Made by a program: the position numbers and the translations under genes. A model generated the notes under the pieces. That model was not told the origin of the DNA and made no database searches. It worked only from the letters and a program-made list of their open reading frames with translations. A stretch of DNA of 64,000 nucleotides from Mycobacterium mantenii (lineage in GTDB: Bacteria; Actinomycetota; Actinomycetes; Mycobacteriales; Mycobacteriaceae), in contig NZ_AP022590.1 of the NCBI RefSeq assembly GCF_010731775.1, positions 5,332,001-5,396,000 on the forward strand. Reading direction: 5' to 3'. Shown piece by piece: positions 16,519 to 24,539 of this stretch; the first letter of the stretch is position 1, and each line of letters starts with the position of its first letter.

Positions 16519-17100
16519 ATGCGTAAGATTCCCGCTCAGATTTCCGAACGGTTGCCGGCTGCGGCCGAACTCTTTGCCGAGCGCGGACTCAACGACACAA
16601 AGATCGAAGACGTGGCCGCGACCACGGGCATCGCCAAGGCCACGCTCTACTACTACTTCGCCGGTAAAGAAGAAATACTCGCCTTCCTGCTCGAAGACGT
16701 CCTACAACACGTCGCGGACGAGGTCACCGCGATCGTCGAGGCAGACGGCACCGCCGCCCAACGCCTGCACACCGTCATCAATGCTCAACTGCGCGTGATG
16801 GCCCAGCGGCCCGCGGTCTGTCGCGCCCTCATCGGGGAACTGGGCCGCGCCGCCCGCATGCCCGCCATCGCGGACATGATCACCACTGCCTACTTCGAAC
16901 CCGTCGAGACCTTGCTTCGGGCGGGTGCCGCCGACGGCTCACTCGTGGCACTCGACAAACCCAGAGCTGCCGCCATCGCCCTATTCGGTGCGGTCACGAT
17001 CAGCGCACTGACCTACCTCATCACCGACGATGCGCTCAACGAAGAGCTAATCGCGCGAACAATCCACGACGTCGCGTTTATCGGCTTACGGCCACGCTAG
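16519..17100 (+). CDS. TetR-family regulator (fourth), divergent from the P450
   Basis: 193 residues with helix-turn-helix KIEDVAATTGIAKATLYYYF, then AGKEEILAFLL, followed by a compact helical ligand domain of TetR type. GAGGGGAGG precedes the ATG. The shared 25-bp dyad with the P450 promoter suggests it represses the P450 and itself and is released by a P450 substrate or product. Confidence 0.9.
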   Translation: MRKIPAQISERLPAAAELFAERGLNDTKIEDVAATTGIAKATLYYYFAGKEEILAFLLEDVLQHVADEVTAIVEADGTAAQRLHTVINAQLRVMAQRPAVCRALIGELGRAARMPAIADMITTAYFEPVETLLRAGAADGSLVALDKPRAAAIALFGAVTISALTYLITDDALNEELIARTIHDVAFIGLRPR

Positions 17101-17525
17101 CTGCCCCTGGGGGACCAATCTGGGACCGGCAAGCCCGGCACGACATCTCGCAGGAATACCGCGGGTTCGGAATACGTCCACCCGACCAACACGAGCAACG
17201 GCGGCAGGATTTCACAGCGCACTGGCTGCTGTGTAGCGGACGAGGGACTGTGTGGCTATGGCTGACCTGCGCCTGCTGTCCCTCATGAAGGACGGGATAC
17301 GCACGTCATTGGCAATCTACGCCGGTCAGATATGCCCTACCCGAGACTGCCTAGCGGACGCAGGGCGATTCGGCAATTACAACCGCCAATGTGCCTGCAG
17401 CAGAACACACTTCACACGTTCAATGATGCCACACTAAGAGTGGCTGAGCAGAGCCAGCGCAACACCCAATGCCTAGCGCTACTAACTCGTTTTCCCATCT
17501 TTGTGGCGGATCCGCCATTTCTACG
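17101..17525. other. 425-bp stretch without a recognised gene
   Basis: Between the fourth TetR gene and the HEPN-like ORF. The short open frame at 17252-17437 has no ribosome-binding site or family resemblance. The composition is less GC-rich than the flanks, consistent with accessory DNA. I see no clear promoter or hairpin. Confidence 0.4.
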
Positions 17526-17867
17526 TCACGAAGTTTGGAAATCCGCCACGTAAAACTGGAACCTACAGTGGTCGTGGCGCCAGCGGGTGAGCTGGTCGTG
17601 GAATGCTACCGCCTTCTCTCCTCCAGATACTCTCAGCAACTCGTCATGGGCAAGCTTGCGCTTCTTGTCGCTGAACGCCATGCGCCCATAGGTGATGACC
17701 GCAGACTCCCACAGAGCGCGCCGTGTGAAGGCGTTGGCGGCGGTCTCCGGTAGGTTTTGACGTTCATGCAGGACCATATCGGCGCGGAGAAGGTCCAGCC
17801 ACAGAGATCCCCACTTTCGGAGTCGATTCGCTTCGCTGGTGGGCAGCTCCACCTGAACGTCCGTCAT
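17526..17867 (-). CDS. HEPN-like protein, probably C-terminally truncated
   Basis: 113 residues. The central segment RRALWESAVITYGRMAFSDK, then LAHDELLRVSG and LTRWRHDHCRF, follows the pattern of proteins with an alpha-helical HEPN-like domain, in which an R(N)xxxxH motif ends the conserved helix. Here the region reads RWRHDHCRF and the protein stops soon after, so the usual C-terminal helices seem to be missing. It lies 53 bp from an Abi-like HEPN gene on the same strand. The family placement is tentative; it may be a remnant. Confidence 0.45.
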   Translation of the reverse strand: MTDVQVELPTSEANRLRKWGSLWLDLLRADMVLHERQNLPETAANAFTRRALWESAVITYGRMAFSDKKRKLAHDELLRVSGGEKAVAFHDQLTRWRHDHCRFQFYVADFQTS

Positions 17868-17920
17868 GCCACGATCACACCATCACAGGGCCGACTTCTG
17901 GCCTTCGCCGCGACAGTTGG

Positions 17921-18574
17921 CTATGGCCGGTTCCGAATGATGGTTTCGACGGTGCTCGTTGCATCGATGTGTTGGGCAAGCTCCGCCGATATGTATCGGG
18001 CGTGACCGCGGATTCGGCGGATTATCTCGCGCCCCGAACGAGCGGTCGCCGGCTCATGATGAGCAACCCGATTGCGGGCCTTCAAAAGGTCACTCAAACC
18101 ATTGTGCAGTTGCACGCGGTGGGTTCCGCTGGGGTAAGCGTGTGCTAGATGCGGCAGCCAGACGAGAGGTTCGTGCCGACGTGACGTTAGGAAGACCCAG
18201 AAACCGAACGTTAGCTCGGCAATCACCTTGCCGGCCGGCGCCGCGTTCCCGCCAGCATTGTCACGCGCAGTGGCGATGTCGCGATGCGTTCGTGCGTTCC
18301 CGGCCACACTTCGGGGGAACAGGTGATCGGCCGAAGTGCTGTCGAGCCAGTGGATGTCGCCACCTGCGACCGCCCCCTTTAGAGCGGTGTCATACATGTT
18401 TCGGAGTCCGACCTCCAGGTGGGCGAAGTCGTGCAGCAGGGCAGCGTTCAGGCTGGTGCTCCATTCGTACAACGCCAAGGCACGAGACCTGTCGTGGCCC
18501 GCCATTCTCAAGTAGGTTGCGAACCGGTCGGAACTAAACCAGCTCTCGACCCAAGGCCCGTACGGCACCGCCAT
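17921..18574 (-). CDS. Abi_2-like HEPN protein, putative abortive-infection nuclease
   Basis: 217 residues from the ATG at 18574. It follows the Abi_2 (AbiD/AbiF-like) pattern: SDRFATYLRMAGHDRSRAL, YEWSTSLNAALLHDFAHLEV with LRNMYD, then FGFWVFLTS and a catalytic HEPN motif KARNRVAHHEP (Arg167 to His172). HEPN proteins with this motif are usually metal-independent RNases, and Abi_2 proteins protect populations from phage by stopping translation. Its position on a mobile element fits cargo defence. Activity is inferred. The upstream extension of the reading frame to 18784 is not supported. Confidence 0.8.
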   Translation of the reverse strand: MAVPYGPWVESWFSSDRFATYLRMAGHDRSRALALYEWSTSLNAALLHDFAHLEVGLRNMYDTALKGAVAGGDIHWLDSTSADHLFPRSVAGNARTHRDIATARDNAGGNAAPAGKVIAELTFGFWVFLTSRRHEPLVWLPHLAHAYPSGTHRVQLHNGLSDLLKARNRVAHHEPATARSGREIIRRIRGHARYISAELAQHIDATSTVETIIRNRP

Positions 18575-18616
18575 GCAGGCAGTCAACCACGGCGTTGCTG
18601 GTCGACACGGCGGCCG

Positions 18617-18632
18617 TGTAGAATCCTCTACA
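18617..18632. promoter_or_regulatory. 16-bp inverted repeat upstream of the Abi-like gene
   Basis: TGTAGA-ATCC-TCTACA, with perfect 6-bp arms, 42 bp upstream of the Abi-like ATG. Could be an operator or a small hairpin in the leader; no regulator is evident. Confidence 0.4.
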
Positions 18633-18815
18633 TAAAGGCCAGAGTTGCATCCCCAGGGATGTTCTGGTTGAGAATTCAGAAGAGCCCGGTATTCGACCCT
18701 CGCGGTCGACCCGGGTTCTTTGCTATTTGGTCGAGGGGCCCCCGCGTTCGTCATCGTCCATACGGTGGCCAGCATGACGGCCACCCTGGCGGTCGTTCAT
18801 GCCTACACTTTGGGG

Positions 18816-19214
18816 ATGGTTCGAGAACTCTGGCCCACGCCGCCCGGCCAGCCCACTGAACCCGGTGTCCCTGACTTCGCGCGTTGGGGCGACTCGGCAC
18901 CCTTCGTCGCACAGGCCGAATATCTGCATGCGCAAATGTGCACGTTGTCGCTCGACATTGATGCCTTCGGAGCCGATGTGGGCGATCCCGCGGTGGTCAA
19001 CTGGGTTGTCAATCGGCTGGCTGGCACAGGTTTGACGATCGCCGACATCGTCCGTTCTTTGTCTACGAGGCTGAACTGGGCGATTATCAACCCCAATCAC
19101 GCTCTCGAAGTGATGGAGGCGTTCGACAGAGCTCGTCATGCCTTCACCGAAGCCTGCGGCGCGGCTCAAGCCGCCACCGAGGCGTTGCGCAATCACACGC
19201 AATTGCCGGGGTGA
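18816..19214 (+). CDS. hypothetical helical protein
   Basis: 132 residues from the ATG at 18816. A TACACT -10-like hexamer ends 7 bp before the ATG, which suggests a leaderless mRNA, common in mycobacteria; an in-frame ATG at 18774 is an alternative. The protein is acidic, mostly helical (VVNWVVNRLAGTGLTIADIV, ALEVMEAFDRARHAF) and lacks membrane segments. I recognise no family. It overlaps the end of the convergent replication gene by 22 bp. It could be an element maintenance protein, but nothing in the sequence shows that. Confidence 0.5.
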   Translation: MVRELWPTPPGQPTEPGVPDFARWGDSAPFVAQAEYLHAQMCTLSLDIDAFGADVGDPAVVNWVVNRLAGTGLTIADIVRSLSTRLNWAIINPNHALEVMEAFDRARHAFTEACGAAQAATEALRNHTQLPG

Positions 19215-20695
19215 GGTGCCGCAAGCGTGTTAACCGCCGTGCCAAGTAACGCTGTCGCGAGTCGGGATGCGAACGCCGGCCCGTCATTCACTAGCGCGTA
19301 TCCGCCGGCGACGCCGCCTTGGTTGCAGAAGGCTCGTCGTCGTCGCACCCTCCGATGAGTCACGGCACCGGTGTTCCGACCAACACGTGGGACCAGCCGA
19401 GTGGCCGTGCGCGGCACGACGGCGGTGGGGAAGCTGCTGGCAGGATTGCTGTAGATCGCTTGGCTACGTGACCACCGCCGCACGATTCGGCGCGCTGCCA
19501 GGTACGCGTCCTGGGCGATCTCGACGACCGCGATGGCCTTTTTGAGTCCGTAGACGCCCCAGAACCTTCCGGGACCACGTCCGGGCTGCTGCCACAACTC
19601 AGGCACGACATGCTGGTATTCCTTGTCGCCCAACGTATTCGGCGAAGAATGTTTGGTGAAGTAAATGGCCAGGCGCTTGGGATCGCACGCACGCAATCCG
19701 TTGAGGATGTCGATCCCCGTGCCGGCGAGCAAGTGACGCGCGCGTTGTTCCGGATCTGGATGGCCGACAATGTTTGCCCATTCCTGCGACAGCCAGTCTC
19801 GGAACGTGCGACCTGATCGCCCCACAGCGGGCGGCGGAGTCATCCACAAGTGAATGTGTGGTGCGCCGCGGCGTTGAAATTCGAGCTTCCAGATATAGCG
19901 GGCCGGTTCACCCCATTCGCGTTGAAACCGCTTGCGCCACAAGGCCATATGTCGTTTCACACTGGCGCCGTCTGGCGCAACGGATTGCCATTCGCCTGGG
20001 TAGGTCAGGGTCACCATCGCTGGCACACGGCCGCATTCCACCAGCGGTGTGTAGTCGAGCTCGGCGAAGGTGCGGCACATCGCGGCACGAGATTTGCGAG
20101 ACCATTCCGTGATCGCTCGCCCAGGCGGGTTGGACATGTTACGGCCCGTCTTTATGCGGTCCTCCTCGGCGGCCACATCCAGCCGGTGACGGTCGACTGA
20201 CCGCTCCGATGCCTTCTCCGCACGCACAGGACTGGTCCAGCCGAGGCGGACTACACCGGGGCCGATCGTGATCCGGAACCGGCCGGACTCCGGTTCCACC
20301 CCGAGACGGTCTTGCCCGTCTGCCCATGGCTGTGCCGGCTCAAACAGCGCTGCCGCCGAGGCCACCAAGTCGGAGCTCGGGAACCGCAGCCCCAGCGCAT
20401 CTGCGGCCGACAGTTCCGCATCGGCGCCGCCCTCGATGCTGTCGCGGACACTTTTGGCACATATAACAAGCCCGTTGGTCCCAGCCGGAACACCGTCTAC
20501 GTCGCTCCCACCGTCCGACCGACCGCTACCGCTCTCGCGCCCTCCGGCCGTGCCGGCCTCGGGCCCTCGCGGTCTACCGGCGTCCGCGACTCCGTCCGTG
20601 TTCCGGCTGGCCGTTCGGGTCGTGCCCGGGCGAAGAGTGGGTCGCTCCGCAATCGCGCTCGTTGAATGCGCGCTCGACCTCGTGATGCTGGGCAT
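19193..20695 (-). CDS. HUH rolling-circle replication initiator (RepSA-like)
   Basis: Up to 500 residues; the exact start is uncertain because the first 185 residues are low-complexity. The core has the rolling-circle Rep motifs: PAMVTLTYPGEW (motif 1), the metal-binding His pair in GAPHIHLWMTPP (His280, His282), and the nicking Tyr345 with Lys348 in RLAIYFTKHSS. This is the class used by pSAM2 and related actinobacterial plasmids, where it nicks the origin and primes replication of the excised circle. In the circular form it would lie directly downstream of int across attP. A matching double-strand origin could not be pinpointed. Confidence 0.88.
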   Translation of the reverse strand: MPSITRSSAHSTSAIAERPTLRPGTTRTASRNTDGVADAGRPRGPEAGTAGGRESGSGRSDGGSDVDGVPAGTNGLVICAKSVRDSIEGGADAELSAADALGLRFPSSDLVASAAALFEPAQPWADGQDRLGVEPESGRFRITIGPGVVRLGWTSPVRAEKASERSVDRHRLDVAAEEDRIKTGRNMSNPPGRAITEWSRKSRAAMCRTFAELDYTPLVECGRVPAMVTLTYPGEWQSVAPDGASVKRHMALWRKRFQREWGEPARYIWKLEFQRRGAPHIHLWMTPPPAVGRSGRTFRDWLSQEWANIVGHPDPEQRARHLLAGTGIDILNGLRACDPKRLAIYFTKHSSPNTLGDKEYQHVVPELWQQPGRGPGRFWGVYGLKKAIAVVEIAQDAYLAARRIVRRWSRSQAIYSNPASSFPTAVVPRTATRLVPRVGRNTGAVTHRRVRRRRAFCNQGGVAGGYALVNDGPAFASRLATALLGTAVNTLAAPHPGNCV

Positions 20696-20765
20696 CGGGT
20701 GCCTGCTCCCCGGGAGCCCGCGGCGCGCGTCCCTGGGTGACGGGCGATGATGGGTTCCCTGACGG

Positions 20766-20806
20766 GAGTGCTGTCACCGTGTCCGGTTCTTGTCCGATCG
20801 TCGGAC
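20766..20806. promoter_or_regulatory. putative arm-type recombinase sites, right end
   Basis: Contains GAGTGCTGTCACCG (20766-20779), the inverted copy of the left-end word, and GTGTCCGGTTCTTGTCCG (20779-20796), the direct copy. A further dyad, GTCCGA-TCG-TCGGAC (20792-20806), follows. These sit upstream of the replication gene and about 85-125 bp inside the right core repeat. Confidence 0.55.
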
Positions 20807-20890
20807 GAGCACCCTGCGTCAGACGCGCTCAGCGCGCCGTATTTGACGTATGGGTGTCGTTAAGCCGCAGGCCAGCGGCCGTTCCGCCCA

Positions 20891-20936
20891 CCTGAAAAGC
20901 GGAAGGTCGGCGGTTCGATCCCGCCCCTGGCCACCA
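20891..20936 (+). repeat. distal attachment site copy (partial tRNA-Phe)
   Basis: Exact second copy of the 3' 46 bp of tRNA-Phe, without the 5' half of the tRNA, so it is not a functional tRNA gene. It marks the right end of the element. The AtoE-type transporter gene just outside is ordinary chromosome that would have followed tRNA-Phe before insertion. Confidence 0.95.
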
Positions 20937-20975
20937 CAGATCTGGCGAGTGCAATGCCCTCGGTCTGGCGCGGCG

Positions 20976-22457
20976 TCAAACCACGTAAGGCGCAATCAGA
21001 GTGGTCGCACCCAAGACCGCCAACCCGATCAAGAACGCGACGATCGTGAAGCCCATCACCTGGCGGACATTGAGTTTCGCGATCGCAAGCAGGGGCAGCA
21101 ACCAGAAGGGCTGGATCATGTTCGCTACCCCCTCGCCGACGGCGACGGCCATGGACATCAACCCGAGGTAGCCCGGCGAGGTCTGACCGACCGCCCGGGC
21201 AGAGTCGATCGCGATCGGGCCCTGCACGGCCCAGTGCCCGCCGCCGGACGGCACGAACAAGCTGATGATCAACGAGCCGACGAAGGTCAGGAACGGCAGC
21301 GTGTACTGCGTCGCGCCGCTCACGAGCCCGTGGGCCAGCAGCGTCTGCAGGGGCACGGCCTTGCCGGCGGCCTGCGGGGGCGCGTAGCCGAGCAACGCGA
21401 CCAAACCGCCGTACAGCGGGTACTGCAGCAGCAGTGGACCAGACACCTTCGCCGCGCCGGTAAACGCGCGGATGAACCGGATGGGCGTGCGGTGCAGCAG
21501 CGCACTCGTGATCGTGAACAACATGATCATCGACGAGATGTTCAGCGCGAAGCCGCTGAGCCAGAAGTAGGTAATGCCCGCGGCGAACACGAAGACGTTG
21601 AGAATCCACTGGTTTTCCAGCCATTCGGCGAACGATCGCTTGCCCTCGGTCTTGCCCTCGGACTGGTCCTCGTCCTCGAACACAGCCGGATCGGGCGCAA
21701 GGCTCTGCGCCGGGTGCATGCGCCAGATCGCAAGCGCGAGCAACGCCAGCACGACGATCACCGACAGCCAGCTGTAGGGCTGGAAGATCGTCAGCTTCAG
21801 CGGCACCGTGGTGCCAGTCATCTTGTGAATCACGTTGATTGGGCTGCCGTCGTCCGTGTTCGCCAGCGCGATCGATGACGACAGTCCCTGCGTCCAGACG
21901 ATGAAACCCATGAATGCTGCCGCGATGAGGTAGCCGAAATGTGTGTCGGTGAAGCGCTTCGCGACCTGGCGGGCGATCAGTGCCCCGGCGACCAGCCCGA
22001 GTCCCCAGTTCAGCAGGGACAGTGCAGCGCTCACGCCAAAACACAGGAGGGCCCCTTGTACCTGGTTCCTCGGCTTGTTCGCGATGTAGACGATGGCCCG
22101 CTTCAGAACCGGTGCCTCGGCGAGCGTGTAGCCGGTCACGAGTATCAAGACCATCTGGAAGGCGAAGGTGAAGATATTCTGCGGTCCCCACACACCCCCG
22201 TACCAGGCCTTGAGCATGCCGCTGGGCGAGGCGCCGTGCACCAAGAGCGCGACCAGCGCGGCGACGATGACGGTGAGGATGACCGCGAACAGGTAGGGGT
22301 CGGGCATCAGCCGTTCGACATACCGGACACAGAGCGCGGTGAAAGCCTGGATGACGCCGCCGTGTCTGGGTTTACGTTCTTCGTCTGGCGCGCTTGGCTG
22401 TTCAGGTTCGGCCTCGGGCGCCTCGGTCGCGGCCTTGGGTTCTTCGCTCGTCGTCAT
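20976..22457 (-). CDS. short-chain fatty acid transporter (AtoE family)
   Basis: 493 residues with an acidic, disordered N-terminus (about 32 residues) and then about 12 predicted membrane helices, beginning FTALCVRYVERLMPDPYLFA and including VRYVERLMPDP, GYTLAEAP and HWAVQGP, hallmarks of the AtoE short-chain fatty acid permease family. It imports or exchanges acetoacetate/butyrate-type acids. The first gene outside the mobile element on the right; its orientation is toward attR, leaving only 39 bp. No cytosolic partner genes for acetoacetate use are adjacent. Confidence 0.9.
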   Translation of the reverse strand: MTTSEEPKAATEAPEAEPEQPSAPDEERKPRHGGVIQAFTALCVRYVERLMPDPYLFAVILTVIVAALVALLVHGASPSGMLKAWYGGVWGPQNIFTFAFQMVLILVTGYTLAEAPVLKRAIVYIANKPRNQVQGALLCFGVSAALSLLNWGLGLVAGALIARQVAKRFTDTHFGYLIAAAFMGFIVWTQGLSSSIALANTDDGSPINVIHKMTGTTVPLKLTIFQPYSWLSVIVVLALLALAIWRMHPAQSLAPDPAVFEDEDQSEGKTEGKRSFAEWLENQWILNVFVFAAGITYFWLSGFALNISSMIMLFTITSALLHRTPIRFIRAFTGAAKVSGPLLLQYPLYGGLVALLGYAPPQAAGKAVPLQTLLAHGLVSGATQYTLPFLTFVGSLIISLFVPSGGGHWAVQGPIAIDSARAVGQTSPGYLGLMSMAVAVGEGVANMIQPFWLLPLLAIAKLNVRQVMGFTIVAFLIGLAVLGATTLIAPYVV

Positions 22458-22687
22458 CGACTTGCCCTCGTGTTCGGTGGGCGTCGAAGTCGATCGTGAC
22501 CGCGGCTGGTTGGGCGGGGGACTCTAGTGCGCGCGGGGTTCGTATTCGGAGCGCGCATCGCCATCGCCCAGCGGCCATCGTTCGCAGATCGACCCCTTTG
22601 TTTGGTGTGGTCAGCTCGCGTTCGACCGCGGGCACTGGCGATCCTAGTGGAGCTTGCGCGGGGCCGCTTCTTTTGCGTGCGCTGCCG

Positions 22688-23547
<860 letters not shown>

Positions 23548-23610
23548 TCACTGATCCGAGCGGCCGGGATGACGATGGCCCGGCGCGCCTGTCTGTCGAC
23601 CTTGAATTAT

Positions 23611-23625
23611 TTGTCGACCGATCAG
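23611..23625. promoter_or_regulatory. TetR-type operator ahead of the SDR gene
   Basis: TTGTCGACCGATCAG, closely matching TTGGTCGATCGATCAG at 24403-24418 in front of the adjacent TetR gene. It is about 75 bp upstream of the SDR start, so one regulator probably controls both. Confidence 0.55.
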
Positions 23626-23726
23626 GAAGGGTGGCACCATTCGCCCGTGCTGCCAACCGACCACCGCGCGACGCGATGCCTGGGCGCCGACGCGACGCGC
23701 CGCTCACCCGAAGCGGCCGGCCGGTG

Positions 23727-24386
23727 CTAGCCGCGCGGCGCCGGGGTGGCCGCGGGTGTCTTCAGCAGGCTCATCTGGCGTTCGACGAATCCGCGTAGCT
23801 CGTCGTGCCCTTGGGTGACGCCGACCGCGCTTTCGTTGCACAGGCTGCGCGCCACCTGCGCGATCAGCATCGAGATCGCCACCGGTGGATACTTATCGAG
23901 ATCGATGTGATTGGCGCGCAGCACCATCGTCACGGCCGCCGTCTCGATGTCGCGTACTCGCTCGGCGTAGGCCTTCAGCTCGGCGCCAATTGCCTTGCGG
24001 TGGTTGGCCAGTGCCATGAACTCGGCATTCAACGCCGTCACGGCGGAGTCGCTGTTCATCACCCACAGCGCTCGCAGCGGATCGTCCTCGGTCAGCAGTG
24101 CCCGCATGCGCGCCAGCGCGGTCTCGGCACCGGCCCGCAGCACCTCCACGAACAGATCGTCCATCGTCGGGAAGTAGTAGTAGACCAGGGCCTGCTTGAC
24201 GCCTGCCTCGGCTGCCACGCGCCGGGACGTGGCCGCGGCGTAGCCTTCCTCGCGCATGAGTCGGGCGGTGGCCTCGATCAGCTTGCCGCGCGCCCCGGCC
24301 TCGGCGCTCTTCTTGATCTGGCGGGTCGCTGGCGGATTGGGCGCACCCGCTTTGCTTGACCGGTTTGCGCGATCCGTGGTAGGCAT
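23727..24386 (-). CDS. TetR-family regulator
   Basis: 219 residues from the ATG at 24386. After a basic N-terminal tail comes the helix-turn-helix SRRVAAEAGVKQALVYYYFP and TMDDLFVEVLRAGAE. The rest is a helical ligand domain. It sits between the SDR gene on its 3' side and a P450 gene on its divergent side. Matching operator sequences in front of itself and of the SDR suggest local control of an alcohol/P450 oxidation unit. Confidence 0.87.
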   Translation of the reverse strand: MPTTDRANRSSKAGAPNPPATRQIKKSAEAGARGKLIEATARLMREEGYAAATSRRVAAEAGVKQALVYYYFPTMDDLFVEVLRAGAETALARMRALLTEDDPLRALWVMNSDSAVTALNAEFMALANHRKAIGAELKAYAERVRDIETAAVTMVLRANHIDLDKYPPVAISMLIAQVARSLCNESAVGVTQGHDELRGFVERQMSLLKTPAATPAPRG

Positions 24387-24402
24387 ACCGCATCCTAACA
24401 AT

Positions 24403-24418
24403 TTGGTCGATCGATCAG
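24403..24418. promoter_or_regulatory. TetR autoregulatory operator
   Basis: TTGGTCGATCGATCAG contains the palindromic core TCGATCGA. It lies 17 bp upstream of the TetR ATG, in the divergent region shared with the P450 gene. Confidence 0.6.
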
Positions 24419-24539
24419 TTTATTAGTACGCAAAGAGTCGGGATGAAGGTGACCGCCTGTTCACAACCCATCGCCGCGGCCACCGAGGGCGCTTCGGCGT
24501 GCTGCCCCGCTCTGCAGGCCGGGAAAAGGAATTGAACTC

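Larger units (their letters stand above)
2870..20936. mobile_element. integrated AICE-like (pSAM2-class) integrative and conjugative element
   Basis: The element is bounded by a perfect 46-bp direct repeat of the tRNA-Phe 3' end. Inside the left end are integrase, excisionase, FtsK-like translocase, its partner ORF, a GntR repressor and a Nudix protein; inside the right end is an HUH replication initiator. That gene set is the known AICE core (Int, Xis, TraSA, KorSA, Pif and RepSA in pSAM2). No relaxase or type IV secretion genes are seen, as expected for elements that transfer double-stranded DNA through one hexameric translocase. The middle, about 7.5-18.8 kb, is cargo: MmpL transporter, hydrolase, P450, TetR regulators and Abi/HEPN genes. 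Excision would give a circle of about 18.0 kb. Confidence 0.88.

Noticed and set aside
20850..20936. A second tRNA-Phe gene at the right end of the element
   Set aside because: Only the 3' 46 bp are present; the acceptor 5' strand and D-arm are missing. It is the attachment repeat.
2870..20936. The element as a prophage
   Set aside because: No capsid, terminase, portal, tail or lysis genes are seen, and the FtsK-type translocase with RepSA-like HUH initiator fits an AICE better.
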